This document shows, one piece after another, positions 36,082-45,482 of a stretch of 64,000 nucleotides of DNA. Every line of letters starts with the position of its first letter. Position 1 is the stretch's first letter. The position numbers were made by a program, and so were the translations under genes. The notes beneath the pieces were generated by a model that saw only the letters and a program-made list of their open reading frames with translations, had not been told where the DNA came from and searched no databases. The DNA comes from Neptunomonas concharum (lineage in GTDB: Bacteria; Pseudomonadota; Gammaproteobacteria; Pseudomonadales; Balneatricaceae): positions 2,727,160 through 2,791,159 of the forward strand of contig NZ_CP043869.1 in the NCBI RefSeq assembly GCF_008630635.1, in the 5' to 3' direction.

Positions 36082-37419
36082 CTAGCCATCCTCTGAGCCA
36101 CCACTGACATCAGGTAACTTCCTAATATAGATCGCGGCAACCAAAGATAAACATGATAATACTAAGATAATCACCTCAGCGCCTAATAAGTCACTTACCA
36201 CGCCAACCAAACCGCCTGCCAGCATAAGAACACCGATAACCGTATTAGATACGGCCACATAAGCCGCTCGATTATCTGCACTCGCCATATCAACAAGGTA
36301 CACTTTACGCCCTAGTCTTACACCACCATGCATTACATTCAGAATAAAAAAGATAGCCGCAAAACCATAGACATTGATCACCCAAGCCCAGTCATTGGTT
36401 ATAGCCAAAAAAGTGAATATTCCAATAAAAGCAGAACTTGTCGCTGCAATGATCATGACACTCTTACTGGATCGATCCCCCATATTTCCCCAAAAAGGAG
36501 CCGATAGACTTGTACCTAACCCATTAGCGATGATCAATGTACCCAACCCTAGTAATGCACCGCTTACATTTTCTTGAATAGCAAGCACGAAAAAGGGAGG
36601 AGACAGAGCAACCGATAACAGCAAACCCCTCGCAATAACAAACTGACGAAACACGGGATCACTTTTTAGTAATGAAAGCTGTTGCAAAGCGACACTGATC
36701 GCATTTCCACCACCCTCGGTAGCACCTGGCTGCTCGATAATTGATGAGAAGAAGAGTGCTGCCACAATCCATACACAACCACCAAAGGCTAACAAGCCAG
36801 CAAAAACAAGAGTATCAGCCTGTTGGAAATGGCTCCCTCCTAGGTACAGACCAAGAATAAGAACAGCAATGCCTGAAAAACTGGCGCTCCACCCCATAAG
36901 CTTTCCTCGCCGGCTTTTTGAAATGGTTTTCCCAAGCACATCTTTCGCTGATACAGAGCATAGGCCTCGGCAAACACTAAACACCAATAGCATAACTAAT
37001 ATGGCTGCCCCGGCTTCTATGCCATCTAATTTGAGAGCAACGTAGGCCATGACCAATAGGCTAATCGCGGACAATAAAGCACCTAATACCCAGACTTTCT
37101 TTCTAACAGCCACCTTTCTGACTATGGCTGCAACCGCAAGCTGGGGTAAGAGCACCCCTCCCTCACGAATAGGCACAAGGAAACCCGTAAGAAAAGCGGG
37201 CACGCCTAATGCTCCAAAAAGCCAAGGTAAAATTAATTTGGCACTTGCGGCCTCATCCGCAAGTTTGCTAAAAAAATTAGCCGCCAGATAGGCCGAAAAA
37301 TTACGCGGTTGATCATCGCATGCAGACTCCGGTATATCTTTGCATACACGAGCATCCTCATCACCGGTAAGGTAGTTATAGAGTGTCTCAGTAAAAGTGT
37401 TGTCGTCTTTTCGGGCCAT
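36082..37419 (-). CDS. MFS transporter of unknown substrate
   Basis: 445 residues, about twelve membrane segments starting near residue 60 after a charged 45-residue N-terminal tail. Loop motifs are weak (MGDRSSKSV resembles the MFS DRxGRR element, SKSRRGKLMGW the second). RGLLLSVALSPPFFVLAIQEN and RAAYVAVSNTVIGVLMLAGGLVG are well-preserved helices. The long polar N-terminus is unusual for the family. No substrate can be named. Confidence 0.75.
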   Translation of the reverse strand: MARKDDNTFTETLYNYLTGDEDARVCKDIPESACDDQPRNFSAYLAANFFSKLADEAASAKLILPWLFGALGVPAFLTGFLVPIREGGVLLPQLAVAAIVRKVAVRKKVWVLGALLSAISLLVMAYVALKLDGIEAGAAILVMLLVFSVCRGLCSVSAKDVLGKTISKSRRGKLMGWSASFSGIAVLILGLYLGGSHFQQADTLVFAGLLAFGGCVWIVAALFFSSIIEQPGATEGGGNAISVALQQLSLLKSDPVFRQFVIARGLLLSVALSPPFFVLAIQENVSGALLGLGTLIIANGLGTSLSAPFWGNMGDRSSKSVMIIAATSSAFIGIFTFLAITNDWAWVINVYGFAAIFFILNVMHGGVRLGRKVYLVDMASADNRAAYVAVSNTVIGVLMLAGGLVGVVSDLLGAEVIILVLSCLSLVAAIYIRKLPDVSGGSEDG

Positions 37420-37493
37420 AATCCATTAATTTGTAAAAGTCGAATCCATAGAGGCACATCATCACAAAACAGTTGCGATATTATGTCCAGCCT

Positions 37494-38267
37494 TTAGAAA
37501 TAGCATGATTCTTTATTTGATACAAAATGAAGATTAGCAAACAGCGCACGGGCAGAGCTTTTGGTATTGTCTGTGTCTGAGGCTAAAGCTATTTGTATTA
37601 ACTTGGCACCTGCTGAGTTAAACAGCTCATTGACATCTGTTTGAACGTTGCGACGCTCATCTACCCAGCGCCCGGTATCCACACTCCCAGTTCTCTGCAC
37701 AACCATTTTAGCTCGGTCGGTATATACATTATTTTGTTGTGTACCTATAGGGTGTTTGTTGTCCCATACATAATTAATGGCAGCTTCCGGAACTTGGTCT
37801 CCATAAATTTGCCGGGCTAGGGATAGCTTTAATCTCGTACCTAAGCCGAGCTGATCATCAGGCAGATCAAACGTCAAATACAGTCGTGCTGCGTAATCAT
37901 CCCCCGCTTTGATATTCATATCCGCCTGATCTACAGGCATGTCTACCCACCACTGCCAACACAGAATAGGGGTTTTCTCGATATCGACTTCCACTGGTCT
38001 TGCCAGCAAAGCCATACTGGATTCAGCAACAGCTTCCAGCGCTGATCGGTTGTGCCAATCAATAATTTGAAATTGTGTCGCGGGTATTTTCTCGTCAAAT
38101 CTTACAACTTGCCAAGGCGAGACAGGTTGAGAGTTTGAGCTATCAAAGCGCCCAACAGAAACAGGCTCAGCTGTTACGAAGGAGGACGATACAGCCGCTA
38201 ATACGCAGCAGCACACCAGAACTAAATCACGAAACAGGCAACGATACGCAACAGAAAATAGCGACAT
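37494..38267 (-). CDS. DUF3047 exported protein
   Basis: 257 residues with an N-terminal hydrophobic export segment (about 10-33, ending near SFVTAEP). The DUF3047 order is present: ILCWQWWVDMP, YAARLYLTFDLP, INYVWDNKHPIGTQQNNVYTDRAKMVVQRTG and a final ALASDTDNTKSSARALFANLHFV. The family is periplasmic and of unknown function. It is downstream of the LysR gene and reads the same way. Confidence 0.8.
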   Translation of the reverse strand: MSLFSVAYRCLFRDLVLVCCCVLAAVSSSFVTAEPVSVGRFDSSNSQPVSPWQVVRFDEKIPATQFQIIDWHNRSALEAVAESSMALLARPVEVDIEKTPILCWQWWVDMPVDQADMNIKAGDDYAARLYLTFDLPDDQLGLGTRLKLSLARQIYGDQVPEAAINYVWDNKHPIGTQQNNVYTDRAKMVVQRTGSVDTGRWVDERRNVQTDVNELFNSAGAKLIQIALASDTDNTKSSARALFANLHFVSNKESCYF

Positions 38268-38340
38268 AAACGACTCCTCATTGATAAGCGGTAGAACCCG
38301 CTATTTTTATTAGTCGTTTGGTATACAGATTCCTTACACG

Positions 38341-39192
38341 TTAATGGTTTATTTCTCTAAACTTCGCGCACAGGTCTGCCACCATCGACACGCCGATTAA
38401 TGGATGTGGGATTGGTGCCACAGCTAGGACAATATCGACCGCTGGAAGCGCAGGCAATTGAGCCTTTTCATCGATTTTGTGCAGCCCTTCCGAAACGCTT
38501 GATCGGGCCATCGCACTGATACCTATGCCTTCCTTGAGCAAACTTTTAATCGCTGTCGCGCTGGATGTCGCACACAGCAAACGGTAACGACGAGATTGCT
38601 TTTCCAGCCCATCAATTGCCGTACTATGAAACTTACAATCCGCTTCATACATCACTAGGGGTAACTCATCTGCCTCAATCAGTTCAGGAAAACCACCATG
38701 TACCCATACCCCTTTATCATGTTTAAGCAAATATCCCTCCTCTTTTTCAGGTGATCGGGTAAGGATTGCCAGGTCAATATCACCGTTATCTAACATCAAG
38801 CGTAATTGCGTACTGCAATCGCACTGGATCCGAATACTGGACTGAGGTAATGACTGCATTAGTAACGTTACGAATTGTGGAAGTATGGACTGGGCGTAAT
38901 CGTCAGGGCACCCGATTCGAATGGGTTGGTGCTGGCGATGGCTAGCGAGCTCCCCCAAAACTTCATCATGCATGGCTAATATTCGGCGTGCATAGCTAAC
39001 CAGCAAACGCCCCTGCTCTGTTAGCACCAAATACCGACCATTTTTCTGAAAGAGTGTCTGACCTGCGTCCTCTTCCAGCTTTTTCATCTGCATACTAATT
39101 GCACTTTGCGTTCTAAAGGTCTGTTTAGCAGCTCTTGTAAAACTACCCGTATCAACAAAAGCAATAAAACTTCTCAAAGCCTCTATATCCAA
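38341..39192 (-). CDS. LysR-type transcriptional regulator
   Basis: 283 residues. The N-terminal HTH is clear: LRSFIAFVDTGSFTRAAKQTFRTQSAISMQMKKLEEDAGQTLF at about 5-48. The remainder is the periplasmic-binding-type effector domain, with IRIGCPDDYAQSILPQFV and GDIDLAILTR. The start is a TTG at 39192 with GGAG eight bases upstream. It is divergent from the glutathione S-transferase gene across 122 bp, so it may control that gene and itself. Confidence 0.88.
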   Translation of the reverse strand: MDIEALRSFIAFVDTGSFTRAAKQTFRTQSAISMQMKKLEEDAGQTLFQKNGRYLVLTEQGRLLVSYARRILAMHDEVLGELASHRQHQPIRIGCPDDYAQSILPQFVTLLMQSLPQSSIRIQCDCSTQLRLMLDNGDIDLAILTRSPEKEEGYLLKHDKGVWVHGGFPELIEADELPLVMYEADCKFHSTAIDGLEKQSRRYRLLCATSSATAIKSLLKEGIGISAMARSSVSEGLHKIDEKAQLPALPAVDIVLAVAPIPHPLIGVSMVADLCAKFREINH

Positions 39193-39314
39193 AACATTAA
39201 CTCCGTATCCATCTATCAGCTTTATTGATAAGTCATATAAAAACTATTCGCTAGTCGATATAAACACAAGTAGACAGAATAACTTTATCCCAAACAATCA
39301 ATGGAGACTGACTA

Positions 39315-39968
39315 ATGGAACTTATCATCGGCAATAAAAACTACTCATCCTGGTCATTGCGTGGCTGGCTAATGCTAAAAGGTTTTGATATTCCTTTTAC
39401 CGAAATAAAGCTACCACTACGCACCGATATCTTTAACCAACAGATTGGCCAATATACTGCCGCTAGAAAGGTTCCGGCATTGATTGACGGTGATATTCGG
39501 GTATGGGACTCACTGTCGATTTGTGAATATATCAATGAAACGTATCTTGACGGGAAGGGCTGGCCTCTTTCAGCTTCGGATCGAGCGCTAGCACGCTCTA
39601 TCAGCTGTGAAATGCATTCTGGTTTTTTTAATCTGCGCGCAGAGATGCCAATGAATTGCCGTGCTAAACGTAACATGCAACCATCAGATTTAGCCTTAGA
39701 GGAAATCAAACGCATTGATAATATCTGGGCCACCTGCAGAGAGAAGTCATCCACTCAAGGAGAATGGTTATTCGGCGACTTTTCGATTGCAGATATTATG
39801 TATGCCCCCGTCGCTCTTAGGTTCGCAACTTATCAAACAAAACTGAGTGACCTATCGTCTGACTATGTCACCTCAGTACTTAATCATCCTGCTGTCATTG
39901 AGTGGACAGACGAGGCAATGGGCGAAGAGGAAATTATTCAAGCCGAGGAAGTAGGAACCCCTGTATAA
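39315..39968 (+). CDS. Glutathione S-transferase family protein
   Basis: 217 residues. The N-terminal thioredoxin-like domain begins ELIIGNKNYSSWSLRGWLMLK, with the likely catalytic Ser, followed by KVPALIDGDIRVWDSLSICEYI, the glutathione-binding cis-Pro and acidic-Ser pair. The C-terminal helical domain has WLFGDFSIADIMYAPVALR. A GGAG box precedes the ATG. It is divergent from the LysR gene. Substrate unknown. Confidence 0.88.
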   Translation: MELIIGNKNYSSWSLRGWLMLKGFDIPFTEIKLPLRTDIFNQQIGQYTAARKVPALIDGDIRVWDSLSICEYINETYLDGKGWPLSASDRALARSISCEMHSGFFNLRAEMPMNCRAKRNMQPSDLALEEIKRIDNIWATCREKSSTQGEWLFGDFSIADIMYAPVALRFATYQTKLSDLSSDYVTSVLNHPAVIEWTDEAMGEEEIIQAEEVGTPV

Positions 39969-40002
39969 AAAGATGTGAAGAAGGGCTTCTGATTGTAGGT
40001 GG

Positions 40003-41928
40003 TTAACCTACATCAGCAGCCTTTCGGTAAGCATACTTTTGTTTGTACATATCTCTATCTGCATGACGTAAGAGGTCATTTTTCATTTGGCCGTCACGCG
40101 GGTACAAACTAACTCCTATACTGGCTTTAAAACTAAATATTTCACTATCCAGCTGCACAGGGTCGGCCAATTTACTTTGTATTTTATCAATCACACGGCC
40201 TACATCACTTTCATTACGCACCCCTGGAAGCAATATCACAAACTCATCCCCTCCCATTCGGGCAACGGTATCTGAATCCCGAACAGACGTTGCTAAGCGC
40301 TTAGCAACAACCTGTAACACTCTATCCCCCACCTCATGACCAAAGGTGTCATTTACGACTTTAAAACCATCCAGATCGAGAAAAATAACCCCCATCAGGC
40401 TCTGATCGGCTTTTGCTTGAGATAGCGCCTCATCGAAGCGTTCATAAAAAAGTATACGGTTAGGTAACTGAGTAAGCGGGTCAAAATGCGCCATCTCTCT
40501 TAGCTGAGCTTCTAACTCCTTATGCTCGGTAATATCTTTTGCCATGCAGATAATATGATATTGCCCCTCGACCCGCTGAACATAAGTATTACGCCACTCA
40601 CAGAGAATCATTGAGCCGTCTTTTCTAACGTTCCAGTTTTCTGATTGGCTATTTGCCGTAGTAACATTATCCTTTTGAATAAGTGCCTTGACGTGCTCTC
40701 TGACAGACTCAGGAACGATCAAATCAACTACTGGTAAACCAACCGCTTCAGAGGCTGCCCAACCAAAAGTCTTTTCGGCCTCACGATTCCAGCTAACGAC
40801 TGTTCCATTGTGATCAAGCGTCATTAACGCAAGTGGAGCACGCTCCATCAAAGTTGCCAGATTGCTCTCACTCAAAGAGATACGCCGATAGAGACTTACT
40901 AAATAGATGGCCGCTGTAAAAATCAGCAGCGTTACAGCAAACGAGACTAGCAGCCAATTCTGTAGCCTTTCCAGCTTCTGATCTTCAGGCAAACGATATA
41001 AAAAATCTCGAAACTCATAGTCTTTAGGCAGCATCCCCACCGCTTTATACGTATCGGCGATATGTTGCCAACGATCTATATGCATATAGCCCTCTTCAAC
41101 CAAATCCGGAAGAAGTAAGCGCTTCATTTCCTGAGCTTCAAAACGAAGATGATTTATGGAGTGCCGCTGCGAATATTTGCTGTATATCAAATGGACGATC
41201 TCATCCGGGTGTTGCATCGCGTACTTCCACCCTTTAAAGCTCGCTTCACGAAACTTAGCCACTAACTGTGGATCATGTTCAACCAACGCTTGGGTGGTAA
41301 AGAGATTATCTCCATAAAAATCGATACCCGCCGAAGTTGGCTCAAACAAGCGATAGCTATATCCTAATCGCTCAAGCGTATAAGGTTCATCAGTCGTGTA
41401 TACACTCATAGCATCCACTTGTTTTTCTACCAGTGCCTGAGTATTGTACTGATGCTTATGGACTTCACTGGCTTCTAAAGCCACCCCTTCCCTCTGCAAA
41501 TACAGCTTTAGATCGGCCGCACCCGGTTCCATCATGACACGCTTACCCGCAAGGTCATGTACTGTTCGAATCCCACTCCCCTCTAACGCCAAAAAACCTA
41601 AAGGAGAATGCTGATAAACCACACCCAATACCACCACGGGTGCACCGCCTGCATGGTGGACCATCAACTCAGAAGTGCCTACACCAAAATCTACATCCCC
41701 CGCCAGTACGCGATCTACCGGATCTTCACCTTCAACAGCCTCGATCAGCTCCACATTAAAGCCAGCATCAGCGTAATAGCCTTTTTCAAGCGCAGCGTAG
41801 TACCCAGCAAACTGAAACTGATGTTTCCACTTGAGCTGCAGCTTGATATCTTTATGATCTGCCATAGCAGCAGATACAGTGAAGAGCTGCAGAAACAGAA
41901 CAAGGCACACATTCAAAAATATCTTCAA
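40003..41928 (-). CDS. NMT1/THI5-like binding domain - PAS - GGDEF sensor diguanylate cyclase
   Basis: 641 residues. A signal peptide comes first, then a periplasmic NMT1/THI5-like substrate-binding domain at about 25-325 (LQLKWKHQFQFAGYYAALEKGYY). One membrane helix lies at about 327-347, a PAS domain at about 355-475 and a GGDEF domain at about 480-640. The catalytic GGDEF is intact (near 558), and RDSD five residues before it is a complete RxxD inhibitory I-site. No EAL domain follows. It should make c-di-GMP in response to a small periplasmic ligand; the ligand, possibly a pyrimidine or amine, is unknown. The start is a TTG with GAGG upstream. Confidence 0.88.
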   Translation of the reverse strand: MKIFLNVCLVLFLQLFTVSAAMADHKDIKLQLKWKHQFQFAGYYAALEKGYYADAGFNVELIEAVEGEDPVDRVLAGDVDFGVGTSELMVHHAGGAPVVVLGVVYQHSPLGFLALEGSGIRTVHDLAGKRVMMEPGAADLKLYLQREGVALEASEVHKHQYNTQALVEKQVDAMSVYTTDEPYTLERLGYSYRLFEPTSAGIDFYGDNLFTTQALVEHDPQLVAKFREASFKGWKYAMQHPDEIVHLIYSKYSQRHSINHLRFEAQEMKRLLLPDLVEEGYMHIDRWQHIADTYKAVGMLPKDYEFRDFLYRLPEDQKLERLQNWLLVSFAVTLLIFTAAIYLVSLYRRISLSESNLATLMERAPLALMTLDHNGTVVSWNREAEKTFGWAASEAVGLPVVDLIVPESVREHVKALIQKDNVTTANSQSENWNVRKDGSMILCEWRNTYVQRVEGQYHIICMAKDITEHKELEAQLREMAHFDPLTQLPNRILFYERFDEALSQAKADQSLMGVIFLDLDGFKVVNDTFGHEVGDRVLQVVAKRLATSVRDSDTVARMGGDEFVILLPGVRNESDVGRVIDKIQSKLADPVQLDSEIFSFKASIGVSLYPRDGQMKNDLLRHADRDMYKQKYAYRKAADVG

Positions 41929-42097
41929 ACACTACCTCAATAGGTTTCTCACAAACGGCATGATTAAGTTGAGTATCCGTTCAATTAACTATAGTAAAAA
42001 ATAAACTTGTCATACATTCTGAACGCATCTGTCACGACAAAGCCAATATTTTTTTGTTAAGATCAGGGTAATCACTTAGCTTTTATAGGATTCAACT

Positions 42098-42943
42098 ATG
42101 GACTTTAACGGTACCGAACGATACGTAGCTACCGACGAGCTACAGATGGCCGTCAAAGCATCTATCACGCTTCAACGCCCGCTGCTGGTTAAAGGCGAGC
42201 CTGGAACAGGAAAAACAATGCTAGCTGAAGAGGTGGCGGCGTCCTTAGGGAAAAAACTGCTTCGTTGGCACATCAAATCAACGACAAAAGCTCAGCAAGG
42301 GCTCTACGAATATGATGCTGTTTCCCGTTTGCGGGATTCCCAATTAGGCGACGAAAAGGTATATGACATCGGAAACTACATCAAAAAAGGGATGTTATGG
42401 GAGGCATTTGACGCTGACGAGCAAGTAGTACTCCTGATAGATGAGATTGATAAAGCCGATATTGAGTTTCCCAATGACCTTCTGGTTGAACTCGATAAGA
42501 TGGAATTTTATGTCTATGAAACTGGCGAGCGCGTTCAGGCAAAGCATCGACCCATCATCATTATTACCAGTAATAATGAAAAAGAACTTCCCGATGCCTT
42601 TTTACGCCGTTGCTTCTTCCATTACATCAACTTCCCTGATCGTGACACCATGAAGCAGATCATCGATGTTCACTATCCAAATATCCAGCAAACCCTTGTT
42701 CACGAAGCGATGGAAATATTTTTCAAAATTCGTGATTTGAATACGCTAAAGAAAAAGCCATCAACTTCTGAACTCATTGATTGGCTGAAATTGTTAATCG
42801 CTGACGATATCCCAGCGGACCTGTTACAGAATCAAGACAACAGTCAAGCGATGCCTCCCCTGTACGGTGCGCTACTCAAAAATGAGCAGGACTTACACAT
42901 GTTGCAGCGATTGGCATTTATGGCGCGACGGGATAACCGCTAA
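42098..42943 (+). CDS. MoxR-family AAA+ ATPase
   Basis: 281 residues. Walker A GEPGTGKT lies at 33-40 and Walker B LLIDEIDKAD at about 112-121. VITSNNEKELPDAFLRRCFFHY supplies sensor 1 and the Arg finger. Proteins of this group act as chaperones that insert metal cofactors or remodel enzyme complexes, together with a VWA-domain partner. The partner follows at once: the stop TAA and its ATG overlap as TAATG. Confidence 0.92.
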   Translation: MDFNGTERYVATDELQMAVKASITLQRPLLVKGEPGTGKTMLAEEVAASLGKKLLRWHIKSTTKAQQGLYEYDAVSRLRDSQLGDEKVYDIGNYIKKGMLWEAFDADEQVVLLIDEIDKADIEFPNDLLVELDKMEFYVYETGERVQAKHRPIIIITSNNEKELPDAFLRRCFFHYINFPDRDTMKQIIDVHYPNIQQTLVHEAMEIFFKIRDLNTLKKKPSTSELIDWLKLLIADDIPADLLQNQDNSQAMPPLYGALLKNEQDLHMLQRLAFMARRDNR

Positions 42944-44118
42944 TGCTGATCGACTTTTTCAACACCTTGCGGCGCGCCCAGATACCCGTTTCTCTCAATG
43001 AGCTATTGGTGTTAATAGAAGCTTTAAAGCGACAAATAGCGTTCGCCAGTATTGATGACTTCTATTTACTCAGCCGTACCTGTTTGATCAAGGATGAAAA
43101 ACATTTTGATCGCTTTGATCGGGCTTTTGGTCACTACTTCAAAGGGATTGAGGCGCTAAATTTATTTCCAGATAACAATATACCTGAAGACTGGCTACGT
43201 TCTGAGTTCTTAAAAAACCTCAGTGATGAGGAAAAAGCGCAGATTGAAGCCCTCGGTGGTCTGGATAAGCTATTAGAGACCCTCAACGAGCGGCTTAATG
43301 AGCAGCATGATCGTCATGCAGGGGGTAATAAATGGATAGGTACCGGCGGAACTTCTCCCTTCGGACACAGTGGTTACAACCCTGAAGGGATTCGCATTGG
43401 CGGCGAAAGTAAGCATAAACGTGCAGTAAAAGTGTGGGAGAAGCGAGAGTTTCGCAATCTAGATGATCAAGTTGAGTTAGGCACACGAAATATCAAAGTG
43501 GCGCTTCGTAAACTTCGTAAATTCGCCCGAACCGGTTCAGCAGACGAATTAGATCTCAGCGACACCATACGATCAACAGCACAAAATGCCGGCATGTTGG
43601 ATATTAAGATGGTGCCAGAGCGCCATAACGCCGCAAAAGTACTCCTGTTTCTGGATATTGGCGGCTCTATGGACCCTTACATCCACTTATGTGAGCAGCT
43701 ATTCTCGGCTGCTCGCAGCGAATTCAAACACCTCGAATACTTTTATTTTCATAACTGCGTTTATGAAAAAGTCTGGAAGGATAACCATCGTCGTCATAAT
43801 GACACGCTATCCACATTGGATGTCATACATACCTATGGCAAAGATTATCGCGTCATCTTCATAGGAGACGCTGCCATGTCACCCTATGAACTATTACAAC
43901 GCTATGGTAGCGTCGAACATATGAATGAAGAAGCCGGCTATGTCTGGCTTCAGCGAATACTCGATACGTGGGAAAAAGCCATCTGGCTTAATCCTGCCCA
44001 AGAACGTTTTTGGGATTACACGCATACGACTGATGCGATTCGACAGCAGCTCGACGGCCATATGTATCCCCTCACCCTAGAAGGACTAGAAGCAGGTATC
44101 CGTTACCTTTCTAAGTAA
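42943..44118 (+). CDS. VWA-domain (CoxE-like) partner of the MoxR ATPase
   Basis: 391 residues. The N-terminal 190 residues are helical and charged. A von Willebrand A domain follows, with LLFLDIGGSMD (MIDAS Asp at 238), so the usual DxSxS reads DxGGS, a change common in the CoxE-like group. YFYFHNCVYE and RVIFIGDAAMSPYEL complete the metal site. The family works with MoxR ATPases in enzyme maturation. No likely client gene is adjacent, so the target is unknown. Confidence 0.88.
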   Translation: MLIDFFNTLRRAQIPVSLNELLVLIEALKRQIAFASIDDFYLLSRTCLIKDEKHFDRFDRAFGHYFKGIEALNLFPDNNIPEDWLRSEFLKNLSDEEKAQIEALGGLDKLLETLNERLNEQHDRHAGGNKWIGTGGTSPFGHSGYNPEGIRIGGESKHKRAVKVWEKREFRNLDDQVELGTRNIKVALRKLRKFARTGSADELDLSDTIRSTAQNAGMLDIKMVPERHNAAKVLLFLDIGGSMDPYIHLCEQLFSAARSEFKHLEYFYFHNCVYEKVWKDNHRRHNDTLSTLDVIHTYGKDYRVIFIGDAAMSPYELLQRYGSVEHMNEEAGYVWLQRILDTWEKAIWLNPAQERFWDYTHTTDAIRQQLDGHMYPLTLEGLEAGIRYLSK

Positions 44119-44131
44119 ACGTTTCCTCTTG

Positions 44132-44168
44132 ATGCCCGAACAGTCGAGTGAAGTCTCTGTCCGGGCAT
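44132..44168 (+). repeat. Long imperfect hairpin after the VWA gene
   Basis: ATGCCCGAACAG and CTGTCCGGGCAT pair with one mismatch across a 13-base loop. There is no T run. It may protect or help end the moxR-vwa transcript. Confidence 0.4.
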
Positions 44169-44240
44169 GTTGCCTCTATATCCCAATCATCAGTAAGACT
44201 TTAGACTACAAAGCCTAGCTTTAATGTGGTAGTTTTAGAT

Positions 44241-44256
44241 GTTTCCATTTGGAAAC
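44241..44256. promoter_or_regulatory. Palindrome upstream of the branched-chain-type binding protein
   Basis: GTTTCC and GGAAAC are perfect arms around ATTT, 49 bases before the binding-protein ATG. It is in a position for an operator. The rest of the 186-base gap shows no gene. Confidence 0.35.
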
Positions 44257-44304
44257 TCGCTCAAAAGGCAATAAAAAACCAATAAAAACAAAGGTATAAC
44301 AACA

Positions 44305-45411
44305 ATGAAGCTTCTTAAGAAATCCTTTGGCATTCTGGCCCTATCTATGGCTGTCAGTGTCGCAACCCACGCGGCTGACACCCTAAAAATCGGTATCGCC
44401 GGTCCAATGACAGGCACCGTTTCCCAGTATGGGGATATGCAATTCCAAGGAACTCACGCCGCAATCGAACTGATCAATAAAGCCGGTGGTATTAATGGCA
44501 TGATGATCGAAGCCGTTGAATATGATGACGCTTGTGATCCAAAACAGGCGGTCGCCGTTGCCAACAAAGTGGTCAATGATGGCATTAAATTTGTTGTTGG
44601 GCACCTTTGCTCCAGCTCTACACAGCCAGCAACCGATGTTTATGAAGAAGAAGGCGTACTCGCCATTACTTGCTCTACAAACCCTTCTATCACAGAACGC
44701 GGAAACCAGCTTATCTTCCGTACTATCGGCCTAGACTCTGACCAAGGCCCTACGGCTGGCAAATATATTTTAAATAACATCAAACCTCAGCGCGTAGCTA
44801 TTGTGCATGATAAGCAGCAATACGGCGAAGGCATTGCGATGTCAGTACACAAAGTCCTCAAGGACGCAGGTATCGATATCGTTATGACAGAAGGCGTAAC
44901 ACCTGGCGATAAAGACTTCTCATCATTGATTACCAAGATGAAGAAGAACAATGTGGATTTCGTTTACTATGGCGGCTACCACCCCGAACTTGGCCTGATT
45001 ATGCGCCAAAGCCACGCGACAGGCTTTAAGCCACAGTTTATGGGCCCAGAAGCAGTTGGTAACAAAGAGATTTCTACCATCGCTGGTGAAGGCGCTGAAG
45101 GTCTTTTGGTAACGCTACCTGCACGTTATGACCTGTTGGATATGAACAAAGATATCGTCGACCTGATGAAGTCAAAAGGTCAGGACCCTACAGGCCCATT
45201 CGTATGGACCAGTGTTGCAGCCGTACAAACGATGGCAAAAGTGATTGCTGAAGTCGGTGCAGAAGACGCCAATACCGTTGCTGATAAAATCCGTGGGAAC
45301 ACCATCGATACCGCTATGGGCCCTTTGAAGTGGGACCAAAAGGGTGACCTGATCGGCTTCGAATTTGGCATCTACAAATGGCATGCGGATGGTACAGGCA
45401 CTCCGCTGTAA
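44305..45411 (+). CDS. ABC-type branched-chain amino acid binding protein (LivK-like)
   Basis: 368 residues. A signal peptide (about 1-23, cut near THA-AD) precedes TLKIGIAGPMTGTVSQYGDMQFQG, the opening of family 4 periplasmic binding proteins. VGHLCSSSTQPATDVYEEEGV and VAIVHDKQQYGEGIAM are the usual ligand-cleft segments. It should capture a hydrophobic amino acid or related ligand in the periplasm. No livHMGF permease or ATPase genes are adjacent in this window, so it is either an orphan or works with a permease elsewhere. It ends in a strong terminator shared with hutH. Confidence 0.9.
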   Translation: MKLLKKSFGILALSMAVSVATHAADTLKIGIAGPMTGTVSQYGDMQFQGTHAAIELINKAGGINGMMIEAVEYDDACDPKQAVAVANKVVNDGIKFVVGHLCSSSTQPATDVYEEEGVLAITCSTNPSITERGNQLIFRTIGLDSDQGPTAGKYILNNIKPQRVAIVHDKQQYGEGIAMSVHKVLKDAGIDIVMTEGVTPGDKDFSSLITKMKKNNVDFVYYGGYHPELGLIMRQSHATGFKPQFMGPEAVGNKEISTIAGEGAEGLLVTLPARYDLLDMNKDIVDLMKSKGQDPTGPFVWTSVAAVQTMAKVIAEVGAEDANTVADKIRGNTIDTAMGPLKWDQKGDLIGFEFGIYKWHADGTGTPL

Positions 45412-45444
45412 TATATAGCTAAAGCCTTGTAACAAATATCAAAG

Positions 45445-45471
45445 AACCCCGCCTAGGCGGGGTTTCTTTTT
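45445..45471. terminator. Bidirectional terminator between the LivK-like gene and hutH
   Basis: AACCCCGCC and GGCGGGGTT form a perfect palindrome with TCTTTTT after it on the plus strand and AAAGA before it, placed between two converging genes. Confidence 0.9.
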
Positions 45472-45482
45472 ACAAAAAACAA

